Assembly: GCA_001414325.1 (NCBI GenBank)
Contig: LLKB01000001.1
Coordinates: 1,291,156 to 1,355,155 of the forward strand
Reading direction: 5' to 3'
DNA: 64,000 nucleotides
From: Butyribacter intestini
Lineage (GTDB): Bacteria; Bacillota; Clostridia; Lachnospirales; Lachnospiraceae
Positions 47,196-56,451 of the stretch are shown one piece after another. Each line of letters starts with the position of its first letter. Positions within the stretch are counted from its first letter, which is position 1. Under the pieces are notes generated by a model that saw nothing but the letters and a program-made list of their open reading frames with translations, did no database searches and had not been told where the DNA came from. A program made the translations under genes and the position numbers.

Positions 47196-48068
47196 TTACA
47201 TTGCTATCATTCTTAAACTGTCCCTAAGACTTTTGAGCTGTGTATCAAGACTGCAATCTATAACCTTTGTATCAAAGTCTATAACACACTGGTTATGTTC
47301 AAGACTTGTATCCTCAATAATATCAACTTCTATATCTTTATTTAAGCCTTTTACAAGATCATCTTTCTTTGCAGTAACGATTCCCATATCAGCTTTCGAA
47401 ATATGCAATGTAATGTTCTTCGTTTTTTCTGCTCCCTGTAAGTTGCCATGCAGAGCATTATCTATCAGATAGACTATAATATCTTTTTTATCCCGGCATA
47501 CAACACCTGTTATTTTTTCAACAAGTCCCGCAACAATATCAGCATACTTAGGTTCAAGGCTCTTTGCCATGTTATCGACTTCTGCCATTTTTAAATTATA
47601 ATCTTCTTCTAACTTTTCTTTCTGTTCTTCAATCTCCATCAGACCTTGATTTCTGCCTTCCTCAAGACCACTCTGTTTTCCTTCTTCAAATGCCTGATTT
47701 TTTATATCATCTGCTGAAAGGTTTGCACTATCAATAATCTTCTCTGCTTCTTTTCTTGCTTCCTGCAGGATTTTTTCTCTTTCGTCATTGAGTTCTTCTG
47801 ATATTATTTTCTTTTCTTCTTCCCTAACCTCTTCCATTGAAAGAACATTCATGCCCTCCTGAAAATCTTCAGGCTGCTCATCCATATTTTCCAAAGAAGC
47901 CGCCGTTTCATCTCCAAGCTGTCTGAAGCTGAATGGTTTTATTTCACTTTCTACTTCTTTGCCATGGTATATCTCAGGATGAACCTCTTTTCCATAATCA
48001 TCAGAATTAATTACTCTCTTATCTTCCTCATCTACGGTAAAATAAACATTTTTAATAAGATTAGACAA
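47196..48068 (-). CDS. fliH: Flagellar export ATPase regulator FliH
   Basis: The 290-residue protein has an acidic N-terminus, a long helical Glu/Lys-rich middle (about 85-185) with AFEEGKQSGLEEGRNQGLME (the GxxxG-type repeat of FliH), and a C-terminal V-ATPase E-like domain. The start is a TTG at 48068 overlapping the end of fliG by 8 bases; GGAGGTG in fliG lies about 10 bases upstream and no ATG is available nearby, so coupled translation from TTG is the best reading. Confidence 0.9.
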   Translation of the reverse strand: MSNLIKNVYFTVDEEDKRVINSDDYGKEVHPEIYHGKEVESEIKPFSFRQLGDETAASLENMDEQPEDFQEGMNVLSMEEVREEEKKIISEELNDEREKILQEARKEAEKIIDSANLSADDIKNQAFEEGKQSGLEEGRNQGLMEIEEQKEKLEEDYNLKMAEVDNMAKSLEPKYADIVAGLVEKITGVVCRDKKDIIVYLIDNALHGNLQGAEKTKNITLHISKADMGIVTAKKDDLVKGLNKDIEVDIIEDTSLEHNQCVIDFDTKVIDCSLDTQLKSLRDSLRMIAM

Positions 48069-49071
48069 CTATCTCGTCACCTCCACCTCTGGAGATAATA
48101 ATCTCAGCAGAGTCTTCGAGTTTTCTGATAATATTAACAATCTTCTGCTGTGCTTCCTCAACATCCTTCATACGAACAGGTCCCATAAAGTCCATATCTT
48201 CTCTTATCATTGTAGCAAGACGTTTTGAAAGATTGCTGAAGATAAGATTCTGAACCTCTTCGTTTGAGCCTTTAAGTGCAACGGCAAGTTCGTTATTGTC
48301 AACTTCACGAAGCACACGCTGGATAGATCTGTCGTCGAGCGAAAGAATATCTTCGAATACGAACATCTTCTTTCTGATTTCGTCTGCAAGTTCCGGATCT
48401 TCGATTTCGAGACTTTCCATAATATGCTTTTCTGTTCCTCGGTCTACTGTATTTAATATATCTACGATAGAATCGACACCACCAACAATTGTGTAATCCT
48501 GATTGACAAGGGAAGCAAGCTTCTGTTCGAGCACCTTTTCAACCTCCTTGATAACATCCGGCGATGTTCTGTCCATCTGAGCAATACGCTTTGCAACATC
48601 TGTCTGTTTTTCAGGCGACAATGCCGAAATAATTGCTGATGCCTGATTTGATGACAGATACGACAAAATAAGTGCTATCGTCTGCGGGTGCTCGTCCTGA
48701 ATAAAGTTCAACAACTGGCTTGCATCCGTCTTTCTGACAAACTCGAACGGTCTGACTTGCAATGATGCCGTAAGTTTTCCAATAACATCTTTTGCCCTTT
48801 CTGAACCAAGTGCCTTTTCGAGAAGGTCTTTTGCATAACCAATACCACCTTCTGCAATGTACTGCTGTGCAAGACATACTTCATAGAATTCATCCAGTAC
48901 CGCATCTTTCATAGCAGGAGATACACTTCTCGTATTTGCTATCTCAAGGGTAAGCTGTTCTATTTCGTCCTCCTTCAAATGTTTAAATACATTTGAAGAC
49001 TTATCAGGTCCAAGTGCAATAAGCAGTATGGCAGCTTTTTGCACGCCTGTAATTTCTTCTGATTTAGCCAT
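48061..49071 (-). CDS. fliG: Flagellar motor switch protein FliG
   Basis: The C-ring protein that contacts MotA. The 336-residue protein starts AKSEEITGVQKAAILLIALG, has the middle FliG repeat (EHPQTIALILSYLSSNQASA) and the C-terminal torque helix with charged residues (LDDRSIQRVLREVDNNELAV and ALKGSNEEVQNLIFSNLSKR). The ATG at 49071 has AGG 6 bases upstream; an in-frame GTG at 49083 has a less suitable spacing. Confidence 0.97.
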   Translation of the reverse strand: MAKSEEITGVQKAAILLIALGPDKSSNVFKHLKEDEIEQLTLEIANTRSVSPAMKDAVLDEFYEVCLAQQYIAEGGIGYAKDLLEKALGSERAKDVIGKLTASLQVRPFEFVRKTDASQLLNFIQDEHPQTIALILSYLSSNQASAIISALSPEKQTDVAKRIAQMDRTSPDVIKEVEKVLEQKLASLVNQDYTIVGGVDSIVDILNTVDRGTEKHIMESLEIEDPELADEIRKKMFVFEDILSLDDRSIQRVLREVDNNELAVALKGSNEEVQNLIFSNLSKRLATMIREDMDFMGPVRMKDVEEAQQKIVNIIRKLEDSAEIIISRGGGDEIVV

Positions 49072-49107
49072 ACCAATCCTCACCTTTCAATTATCTCTGT
49101 ATCTTTA

Positions 49108-50736
49108 TTATTCCCACTCATCATTTAGCCAGTTACGAAGCAACTGTGCAACTGCCTCAGGATTTTCATCAACAAATTTTTCTATCATCTTTCTAGTCTC
49201 AGATTTATCACTAAATTCAATGTCATCCAAAGACTGGTTCTCTTTTGTCGTTGCAAGGAGCTGTTCTACTGAAAGTTCCGGTTCTTCGTCCTCTGCCGCA
49301 AGTGGTGACGCACCACGGAGGATTACGAATATGAGCAACGCAATTATAAGAACTGTAAGTATTATCATCAGATAATTTGAAATACCGTTTGATGACTTTG
49401 TACTGCTTACAAACTGTGGAACATTGTATGCGAGTACTGTAATCTTATTTGCACTGACACCTGTTGCTGCTGAAATAAGATTTATCTCATCAGTCGATAC
49501 TGTTGTAGTGCTTATCTTATTATTCTGAGATATAAACTGATCCCATGTCGTCTTATCAAGAGTACCATCTGCCTTAAGATCATCCTCTTTATAAACAGTA
49601 TATTTTCTTACGACAATACCAAGTGAAGAATCTGCAAGCTTAATGGCAGGTGTTTCCTGCTTAATGTTCTGAACTTTCTCGTTTGTAAGAAGATCTGTGA
49701 GTTTCTGCACATCTACAGTGTTCGATGTACCTGAGCTGCTGTTATTTACATAATCAGTGTCACTGTCATTTGAGTCTGTTCCCGGTGTACCGCCGTTTCC
49801 TGACGCACCTTTTGAACTATATGTATAAAGATTTGTCGGATAACCGTACTCTCTTCCATCATCAACAGAATACTCTTTTGTGAGAGTTTCTATCTTGTTC
49901 ATATCGAACTGTATGCCGTCTGTTCCTACCTGTGCATCATCATAACCGCACCTTATAAGAAGTGTTGTAACATTGTCTGCTATTGTATTGCGGAGTTTGT
50001 TGCAATATTCTGTGCTTCCGCCTGTGAGCACTCCACCTAATCCATCACTGGTATTTCCATTATAAATGCACTTTCCATCGGTATCATTGATGATAACATT
50101 CTTCACATCTGTACCTACTGTATTGGCAAGCCAGTACGCAAGTGTCTCTGCTGTCTTATCATCAAGCAGATCCTTATTTTTATCATTTAATTCAATGCTT
50201 GCCGTAATAGATGTCTTTGCTGTTTCTGCATCATCACTTGATAGAACAGTATATGTAGTCTCCGGGACATTTATAAATACATTTGCATCATCAATGAATT
50301 TATACTGAATAAGACTCTGTCTTATCTCAGACTGTAATGCAAGAACTCTCTTTTGATCCTTTTCACTTTCCGTTGTTGACATGGAATTATCAAACGCAGC
50401 ATCCCATGTATATCCTTTGTCAGTGAGACCGTTATCACTCATTGCATAAAGAGCATTTGTCATATCATCCTGATGTACATATATAGTTTTTCCGTCACTC
50501 GATGCCTTCCATGTAATACTCTGGTCATCAAGTGCCTTGGTCATGGTATTTGCATCATCTACACTGTCAAACACCTGAAACTTTGACCATGTAGGTCTCG
50601 AAGCAAGCCATGCCACAACTCCTATGGCTATGAGAACCACACATATTATAGCAATAACTATAGTCTTTTGTTTGCTTGTATATTTATCCCAGAACACTTT
50701 AAATTTTTCCGGAATTTCTTTTACTTTTTCGCGCAT
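49108..50736 (-). CDS. fliF: Flagellar MS-ring protein FliF
   Basis: The 542-residue protein forms the MS ring that nucleates the basal body. It has two membrane segments (about residues 25-46 and 450-470), the ring-building domain with VLALQSEIRQSLIQYKFIDD and ANVFINVPE, a Gly/Ser/Asp-rich loop (about 310-340), and ends NPEAVAQLLRNWLNDEWE, the C-terminal motif that binds FliG. Confidence 0.96.
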   Translation of the reverse strand: MREKVKEIPEKFKVFWDKYTSKQKTIVIAIICVVLIAIGVVAWLASRPTWSKFQVFDSVDDANTMTKALDDQSITWKASSDGKTIYVHQDDMTNALYAMSDNGLTDKGYTWDAAFDNSMSTTESEKDQKRVLALQSEIRQSLIQYKFIDDANVFINVPETTYTVLSSDDAETAKTSITASIELNDKNKDLLDDKTAETLAYWLANTVGTDVKNVIINDTDGKCIYNGNTSDGLGGVLTGGSTEYCNKLRNTIADNVTTLLIRCGYDDAQVGTDGIQFDMNKIETLTKEYSVDDGREYGYPTNLYTYSSKGASGNGGTPGTDSNDSDTDYVNNSSSGTSNTVDVQKLTDLLTNEKVQNIKQETPAIKLADSSLGIVVRKYTVYKEDDLKADGTLDKTTWDQFISQNNKISTTTVSTDEINLISAATGVSANKITVLAYNVPQFVSSTKSSNGISNYLMIILTVLIIALLIFVILRGASPLAAEDEEPELSVEQLLATTKENQSLDDIEFSDKSETRKMIEKFVDENPEAVAQLLRNWLNDEWE

Positions 50737-50768
50737 AATCCAGTTCTCCTAATTCCTTTCGGCTTATT

Positions 50769-51110
50769 TTAGAATTGTAAATTCATCAATTCTTTGTATC
50801 CCTGAACAAAAGCGTTTCTTACAGCAACCGTATATTGTAACGAAACATTTGCTTTTTGCTGGGCTATCTGCAGATCATGAATACTATCGGACTCTCCTAA
50901 TGCATATTTTATTTCTTCTTCTTCTGCTGCATTACTATAGTCATTTGTCTCATTTACCATTTTTACAGCCGAATCAAACAATGTAGAAAACGCACTCTTG
51001 TTATCATCTGAATTTATAATAAGCGAATCACTTCCATCTGAAAGAGAAGATGATATCGCCGGTGTCGTAAAATTATCATAATTAACACCTGATAATGCCG
51101 TTAAACTCAT
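50769..51110 (-). CDS. fliE: Flagellar hook-basal body protein FliE
   Basis: The 113-residue protein links the MS ring and rod. Its C-terminal half holds the family motif DLQIAQQKANVSLQYTVAVR and NAFVQGYKELMNLQF. It lies between flgC and fliF, the standard place. Confidence 0.94.
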   Translation of the reverse strand: MSLTALSGVNYDNFTTPAISSSLSDGSDSLIINSDDNKSAFSTLFDSAVKMVNETNDYSNAAEEEEIKYALGESDSIHDLQIAQQKANVSLQYTVAVRNAFVQGYKELMNLQF

Positions 51111-51181
51111 TTATAAAATCCTCCAATCCAATCGCACATCAACATGTGCTTTTATCTCACATATTAACATTACTGATTTTA

Positions 51182-51625
51182 TCATGATGATTTGCCTATA
51201 TCTAATGCCTTGAGCTGCATATTTTTTGAAGCATTAAACGCCGTAACATTAGCCTCGTAAGATCTGCTCGCATCTATCATGTTAGTCATTTCAGTAACTG
51301 TATTTACATTTGGATATGTAACATATCCTTTTTCATCCGCATCCGGATTTGAAGGATCATAAACCATTCGACATTCTGTCTCATTATCCTCATATATCTT
51401 TGTTATCTTTACACCTTTTCCAAGTGTGCCTGTCGCATTTATAAGAGCATCATCAAAAGATACATAATTTTTTTCTTCAAAAACAACTGCTTTTCTTTTG
51501 TAGACATCTCCGTCTGCTGTTCTTGTAGTATTTACATTTGCAATATTTTCTGAAATAAGATCAAGTCTTGTCCGCTGTGCCGTCATACCCGTGGCACTTA
51601 TATCCATTGCTGAAAAAACACTCAT
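51182..51625 (-). CDS. flgC: Flagellar proximal rod protein FlgC
   Basis: The 147-residue rod subunit begins SVFSAMDISATGMTAQRTRL and LDLISENIANVNTTRT, and ends with VTEMTNMIDASRSYEANVTA and FNASKNMQLKALDIGK, the usual N- and C-terminal rod motifs. It follows flgB by 30 bases. Confidence 0.96.
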   Translation of the reverse strand: MSVFSAMDISATGMTAQRTRLDLISENIANVNTTRTADGDVYKRKAVVFEEKNYVSFDDALINATGTLGKGVKITKIYEDNETECRMVYDPSNPDADEKGYVTYPNVNTVTEMTNMIDASRSYEANVTAFNASKNMQLKALDIGKSS

Positions 51626-51655
51626 ACTTTTCCTCCTGTTTCAATCCATACACTA

Positions 51656-52045
51656 TCAGCTCGTCTTAAATACACTCTGTATCCTTTTAAATTCCTGACT
51701 GATAGAATCCAACATTGTGTAATATTTAATCTGATTTTTTGCAAGTTCTGCATTTTCTGTATCAATATCTACATTATTTCCATCTATGCGGTAACTTGAA
51801 GACGCATAGTCTGTATATGTAGTTCCGGTAAGACTGTCCAGATCAGCATCGGCTATATTGTCATCTAATGATGAACCACCACTGACAGCACCCTGAAGAT
51901 ATTCCTCAAATCTTATGTCTTTTCTCTTATATCCCGGCGTATCTACATTTGCAATATTGTTTGATATTACTGAATTTCTCGTCCAGCTTGCATCACTTGC
52001 TTTTTCCAGAACATTTATGTAATTATAAGCCCCTGATGAAATCAT
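51656..52045 (-). CDS. flgB: Flagellar proximal rod protein FlgB
   Basis: The 129-residue rod subunit contains VISNNIANVDTPGYKRKDIR (residues 26-45) and RFEEYLQG, typical of FlgB. It is the first gene of the fla/che operon. GAAAGGAGTG precedes the ATG. A candidate sigma-A promoter with overlapping dyads lies 77-105 bases upstream. Confidence 0.96.
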   Translation of the reverse strand: MISSGAYNYINVLEKASDASWTRNSVISNNIANVDTPGYKRKDIRFEEYLQGAVSGGSSLDDNIADADLDSLTGTTYTDYASSSYRIDGNNVDIDTENAELAKNQIKYYTMLDSISQEFKRIQSVFKTS

Positions 52046-52102
52046 ACCCGCACTCCTTTCATTTTATATCATTTTATCTCTACATAATTTATCTATCATC
52101 AC

Positions 52103-52124
52103 AATGAATTATATTTAATTCATT
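52103..52124. promoter_or_regulatory. Perfect 9-4-9 dyad at the fla/che promoter
   Basis: AATGAATTA, TATT, TAATTCATT is a perfect inverted repeat that overlaps the -10 box and the expected transcription start of the flgB promoter. The position is that of a repressor operator. It is not an obvious match to the CodY box consensus. Confidence 0.55.
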
Positions 52125-52150
52125 ATCTATGTATAAGAATACATATTCAA
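52122..52150 (-). promoter_or_regulatory. Candidate sigma-A promoter of the fla/che operon
   Basis: On the minus strand TTGAAT (52145-52150) and GATAAT (52122-52127) are spaced by 17 bases. The spacer is itself a dyad, ATGTAT-TCTT-ATACAT (52129-52144). Located about 80 bases before flgB and downstream of the codY terminator. Confidence 0.6.
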
Positions 52151-52206
52151 TTATAAAGAAATTACGACAAATTACAAGTATTTAAGCAAAATTTATTTAT
52201 TTTTTA

Positions 52207-52389
52207 GTAACAGTTCAGCCATAAAAAGATAATTGGCAATACAATGAGCTTGTTCATTGTATTGTTAAGTACCTTTTTATGGTAGAATAGCCTTTCATTT
52301 CTGAAATGAGTAAACATAAGCTGCAAAGCAGCGACTGACAGCTCGCTGGCAGGTTTATGAATGTAAGAAATGCAAGGCTGAACTGTTAC
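52207..52389. repeat. Palindromic multi-arm element between codY and the fla promoter
   Basis: Perfect 14-base outer arms, GTAACAGTTCAGCC (52207-52220) and its complement (52376-52389). Inside, CCATAAAAAG (52219-52228) pairs with CTTTTTATGG (52273-52282) and encloses an 11-bp hairpin (52237-52247 with 52254-52264). Further small hairpins follow, such as GCTGC-AAA-GCAGC. The same 14-mer is found at 15783-15796. No protein reading frame in it is convincing. Confidence 0.7.
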
Positions 52390-52417
52390 ATTTTTTGTTA
52401 AGTAAGTCATTTTATGT

Positions 52418-52459
52418 AAAAAAACCATGCAGCACTTAAAATGATTAAGCACAGCATGG
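52418..52459 (-). terminator. Terminator of the comM-dprA-topA-codY operon
   Basis: On the minus strand CCATGC...GCATGG brackets an imperfect inner stem (GTGCTTAA with TTAAGTGC), followed directly by seven T residues, just after the codY stop. Confidence 0.88.
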
Positions 52460-52467
52460 CATAATAT

Positions 52468-53241
52468 TTATATATTCCGTGCAATTATATCTTCGCACAG
52501 CAAATCATTTACAATATGTATTGTAGTTCCTTTCATACCCGATGATTTAGTTTCAATTATACCTGCACTCTCACACTTTTTCAAAGCATTTACTATAACA
52601 GATCTGGTTATACCAACCTTATCAGCAAGCCTGCTTGTAATAAGTATCCCCTTTTTTTCTTCGCCAAGCTCTGCCAACACATACATCATCGCATGTGCTT
52701 CAAGTTTTGACAATGTTTTTATCGCAGCATATATATCATGCTCCTTGTGATGCTCCTCAGAATTTTCTTCACTTTCCGCTCTCTGCATCGCAAGTCCTAT
52801 AACTGTAGCACCATATTCTGTCAGTATTATATCATCTATTGAGAAATCATTATTTTTACGATAGACAAACAAGGTACCCAGCCTTTTGCCTGACATACAT
52901 ACCGGTGCTATCATTGCCCGATACTCTAATATATTATCGCATTCTAACCCAATAGTCAACAGATTTACATTTTCCTTTGTGGATAAGATATTCATAAATC
53001 TGTCTCTTATGGCACTGTCTATATAGTCTCCATATCCTATATCTTTTATTTTCGGAAATTCCTCGATGCCCTGACATTCCTTTAATCCAAGTACCTTTCC
53101 TTTTTTACTCGTGAGCAGTACATTGACATTAAGCTCATTTGACAACACATTGCAAAACTGTCTGAAATCAATTTTATCTGATTCCTGTTCAGTCAAAAGT
53201 TTATTTATCTTTCTAGTCTTATCCAGTAACTCCAAACTCAT
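52468..53241 (-). CDS. codY: GTP-sensing global repressor CodY
   Basis: CodY senses GTP and branched-chain amino acids and represses starvation functions, including motility in Bacillus. The 257-residue protein has an N-terminal GAF domain (LLDKTRKINKLLTEQ; RAMIAPVCMSGKRLGTLFVY) and a C-terminal winged helix with SRLADKVGITRSVIVNALKK and SAGIIETKSSGMKGT, near identical to the family consensus. It starts one base after the topA stop. Next downstream is flgB, the same order as in Bacillus. Confidence 0.97.
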   Translation of the reverse strand: MSLELLDKTRKINKLLTEQESDKIDFRQFCNVLSNELNVNVLLTSKKGKVLGLKECQGIEEFPKIKDIGYGDYIDSAIRDRFMNILSTKENVNLLTIGLECDNILEYRAMIAPVCMSGKRLGTLFVYRKNNDFSIDDIILTEYGATVIGLAMQRAESEENSEEHHKEHDIYAAIKTLSKLEAHAMMYVLAELGEEKKGILITSRLADKVGITRSVIVNALKKCESAGIIETKSSGMKGTTIHIVNDLLCEDIIARNI

Positions 53242-53242
53242 T

Positions 53243-55312
53243 TTATTTCTTTTCCTTAGCCTCTACATAACCACATTGTTCATCCATGCACACAATTTTA
53301 TTTCCTTTTTCAACCATTGCTCCGCCACATTTTGGACATTTCTTTTCTGATGGTTTCTGCCATGACATAAAGTCACATTCAGGATTGTTGATGCAGCCAT
53401 AGTATCTTCTTCCTTTTTTGGTTTTCTTTATTACAATATCATCACCACACTTAGGACACATAACTCCGATTTTTTCATAATAAGGTTTTGTATTCCTGCA
53501 GTCTGGAAATCCCGGACACGCAAGGAATTTTCCATGAGGTCCATATTTGACGACCATATTTCTTCCACATTCCTCACAGATAACATCCGTAACCTCATCC
53601 TCGATCTTTACCTGTTCAAGTTCCTTTTGTGCCTGTTCTACTGCCTCATGCAAATCCGGATAAAAGTTTCTGACAACCGTCTTCCATTTTACTGAACCAT
53701 CCTCAACTCTGTCCAAAAGCCCTTCCATATATGCTGTAAAATTTACATCCACGATACTGGCAAAGGATTTTTTCATAATATTATTTACAACCTCACCAAG
53801 CTCTGTAATATAAAGATTCTTTTGTTCTTTTGCAACATAATGTCTGTTTATTATCGTTGAAATCGTAGGTGCATAGGTACTTGGTCTGCCTATACCAAGT
53901 TCTTCCAGCGTTTTAACAAGTGATGCCTCCGTAAAGTGTGCCGGTGGCTGGGTAAAGTGCTGCTTTTTGTCAACCTCTTCAAGACCAAGCTCCATTCCCT
54001 TTTCAATCTTCTTAGAAAGAGCCTTTTTATCTATTTTATCCTCATCTGTCTGATATACAGTAAGATACCCCGCAAACACAACTTTTGAAGATGCAGATGT
54101 AAATCTGTATTTGTCCGAATCTATCTTTACTGATTTTGTCTCATATTTAGCATCTGACATCTGGCTTGCCACAAAACGTTTCCATATAAGCTGATACAAT
54201 CTGAACTGATCTCTTGATAAAGAGTCTTTAACCTGTGCCGGTGTAAGATCAACATATGTCGGTCTTATCGCCTCATGTGCATCCTGTATCTTTTTTTGAC
54301 TCTTTCCGGCTTTTTCGTTCTGGTTAAGATACTCCCCGCCATAACTTTCTCTGATAAAATCAGCAGCACTCTGTTTTGCTTCATCTGATATTCTCGTAGA
54401 ATCTGTACGCAGATAGGTGATAAGACCTATAGTTCCTCTTCCTTTTATGGCAGTACCCTCATAAAGTCCCTGTGCTACCCTCATCGTCTTCTGTGTCGCA
54501 AAATTAAGTGTCTTTGCTGCCTCCTGCTGCAATGTACTTGTAGTAAAAGGTAACGGGCTTTTTTTTGTCCTTCCGGAAGTTTTAATATCTGAAATTTCAA
54601 ACTTAGATTTTTTTATTTCTTCTATTATCTTTTCTGCCTGCTCTTTTGATTCAATGGTCATCTTTTCTTTTAAAGTTCCATAGAAATCTGCCGCAAGAGG
54701 TTTCTTCTCTCCGTCAATCTTAAACTCCCCTGACAATGTCCAATACTCTTTTGCGATAAAGGCATTTATCTGCTCTTCTCTGTCTGCTATTATCCTTAAA
54801 GCAACAGACTGAACCCTGCCTGCACTAAGTCCTCTTTTTACCTTTGCCCAGAGCACCGGACTAATCTGATAACCAACCATTCTGTCTAGCACTCGCCTTG
54901 CCTGCTGTGCATCAACAAGATCCATATCTATCTTTCTTGCCTGTTTTATGGACTGCTTAACAGCATTTTTTGTTATCTCATTGAATGTAATACGCTTTGC
55001 ATTTTTGTCATCAAGTTTAAGTGCCTTTGACAAATGCCACGATATAGCTTCTCCTTCACGATCCGGGTCAGTTGCAAGATAAACTTTATCAGCTTTCTTA
55101 ACTTCTTTTCTAAGTTTTGCAAGAAGCTCGCCCTTTCCCCTTATCGTAATATATTTAGGTTCAAAATCATTCTCAATATCAATTCCAAGCTGGCTTTTGG
55201 GCAAATCCCTTACATGACCATTTGAAGCTATCACTTCATAGGTACTTCCCAAAAATTTTTTAATAGTCGTAGCTTTTGATGGCGACTCAACAATTACCAG
55301 ATTCTTTGCCAT
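53243..55312 (-). CDS. topA: DNA topoisomerase I
   Basis: A type IA topoisomerase that relaxes negative supercoils. The 689-residue protein begins KNLVIVESPSKATTIKKFLG (Toprim), has DREGEAISWHL, the active-site Tyr in GLITYLRTDSTRIS (near residue 300), and three C-terminal zinc modules: CEECGRNM..CPGFPDC, CPKCGDD..CINNPEC and CPKCGGAM..CMDEQC. Length and domains are complete. Confidence 0.98.
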   Translation of the reverse strand: MAKNLVIVESPSKATTIKKFLGSTYEVIASNGHVRDLPKSQLGIDIENDFEPKYITIRGKGELLAKLRKEVKKADKVYLATDPDREGEAISWHLSKALKLDDKNAKRITFNEITKNAVKQSIKQARKIDMDLVDAQQARRVLDRMVGYQISPVLWAKVKRGLSAGRVQSVALRIIADREEQINAFIAKEYWTLSGEFKIDGEKKPLAADFYGTLKEKMTIESKEQAEKIIEEIKKSKFEISDIKTSGRTKKSPLPFTTSTLQQEAAKTLNFATQKTMRVAQGLYEGTAIKGRGTIGLITYLRTDSTRISDEAKQSAADFIRESYGGEYLNQNEKAGKSQKKIQDAHEAIRPTYVDLTPAQVKDSLSRDQFRLYQLIWKRFVASQMSDAKYETKSVKIDSDKYRFTSASSKVVFAGYLTVYQTDEDKIDKKALSKKIEKGMELGLEEVDKKQHFTQPPAHFTEASLVKTLEELGIGRPSTYAPTISTIINRHYVAKEQKNLYITELGEVVNNIMKKSFASIVDVNFTAYMEGLLDRVEDGSVKWKTVVRNFYPDLHEAVEQAQKELEQVKIEDEVTDVICEECGRNMVVKYGPHGKFLACPGFPDCRNTKPYYEKIGVMCPKCGDDIVIKKTKKGRRYYGCINNPECDFMSWQKPSEKKCPKCGGAMVEKGNKIVCMDEQCGYVEAKEKK

Positions 55313-55347
55313 ACTGTTTCCTTCCTTTCACCCAGGCTTGCAAGATC

Positions 55348-56451
55348 TCATATCTTTATTGCATAATAATTGTTTCCGACCGTGTCAATAAGCCCCTTCA
55401 TCTCAAGAGATAAAAGGCAGTCCATCACATCAGGGATGCCAAGTCCCGTTTCAGATGCAACTTCTGATACATGTGCCGGCTCCAAACTTAAACTAGCATA
55501 CACTATTTTTTCAGTGGTTTCAAGCAAAAGATTATTTTTTTTATTTTTAATCTCAATATCTTCACTATAAAATATGCCAAGTGCATCTAAAATATCTCTG
55601 CCGTTTGTGACTAAACAGGCTCCGTTTTTTATCAGTTCATTACTCCCATAATAAAAGCTGTCATTTATACTCCCGGGTACCACAAATATGTCCTTTCCAT
55701 GTTCTAATCCAAGCTCTGCCGTAATGAGCGAACCACTCTTTTTTCCCGCCTGCACAACAAGTATTCCATCAGACAGTCCGCTTATTATCCTGTTTCTTCT
55801 CGGAAAGTTTCCTGCCACCGGACTTACACCGGGTGCATACTCTGAGATTACACCTCCCCTTGTCTGCATCATTATATATTCATTTATATGCTGCCTCGGA
55901 TAACATATATCTATCCCACATCCAAGAACAGCAAATGTTCTTCCTCTTACAACTGACATTGCCCCCGTCTGGCTTTTTATATCAACTCCCCTTGCAAGTC
56001 CGCTTATCACCTGCACACCGTACTTTGCAAGTTCACGCCCAAATTTTTCCGCTATACATCTTCCCTCGTATGTTGCATTTCTTGCTCCGACAACTGCTAC
56101 TGCCGGTTTATTATTGTCCGGAAGTTCCCCCCTGTAAAAAAGACTATACGGAGGGTCATATATATTTTTTAACTTTTCAGGATAATCCTCTGCTCCGATA
56201 TATGTAAAATTTGTCCCTGCATCACACATTTTCTGCCATTTTTTGCTTATATTTTCGATATTCCTGCTGTCAATAAGTTTTTGTATCACATCTTTCCTTA
56301 TACCGTTTACTTCATACAGCTTCTCACTATCCGCTTGAAAAACAGCTTTTTCACTCCCGAAATAATTTATTAGTCTTTCTCTGGTTTTTGTCCCGACTCC
56401 CTGAATACAGCTAAGCCAGAACGGATACAAAATATCTTCACCTGTTTTCAC
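55348..56451 (-). CDS. dprA: DNA processing protein DprA
   Basis: Loads RecA onto incoming single-stranded DNA during transformation. The 367-residue protein has an N-terminal SAM/HhH-like part (CIQGVGTKTRERLINYFG), the Rossmann core (AVVGARNATYEGRCIAEKFG, ISGLARGVDIKSQTGA, GCGIDICYP, NFPRRNRIISGLSDGILVV, KKSGSLITAELGLEHGK) and a C-terminal winged helix. A GTG at 56451, which overlaps the comM stop by 4 bases, is the best start, with GGGGGGTGA just before it. Confidence 0.95.
   Translation of the reverse strand: MKTGEDILYPFWLSCIQGVGTKTRERLINYFGSEKAVFQADSEKLYEVNGIRKDVIQKLIDSRNIENISKKWQKMCDAGTNFTYIGAEDYPEKLKNIYDPPYSLFYRGELPDNNKPAVAVVGARNATYEGRCIAEKFGRELAKYGVQVISGLARGVDIKSQTGAMSVVRGRTFAVLGCGIDICYPRQHINEYIMMQTRGGVISEYAPGVSPVAGNFPRRNRIISGLSDGILVVQAGKKSGSLITAELGLEHGKDIFVVPGSINDSFYYGSNELIKNGACLVTNGRDILDALGIFYSEDIEIKNKKNNLLLETTEKIVYASLSLEPAHVSEVASETGLGIPDVMDCLLSLEMKGLIDTVGNNYYAIKI

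Noticed and set aside
52046-52206. Cyclic-di-GMP riboswitch upstream of flgB, as in Clostridioides difficile
   Set aside because: The conserved GEMM core sequences are absent; only promoter dyads are seen.
52204-52452. An 82-codon open frame on the minus strand between codY and flgB
   Set aside because: It covers the codY terminator and the palindromic element; it lacks a ribosome binding site and has no recognisable protein features.
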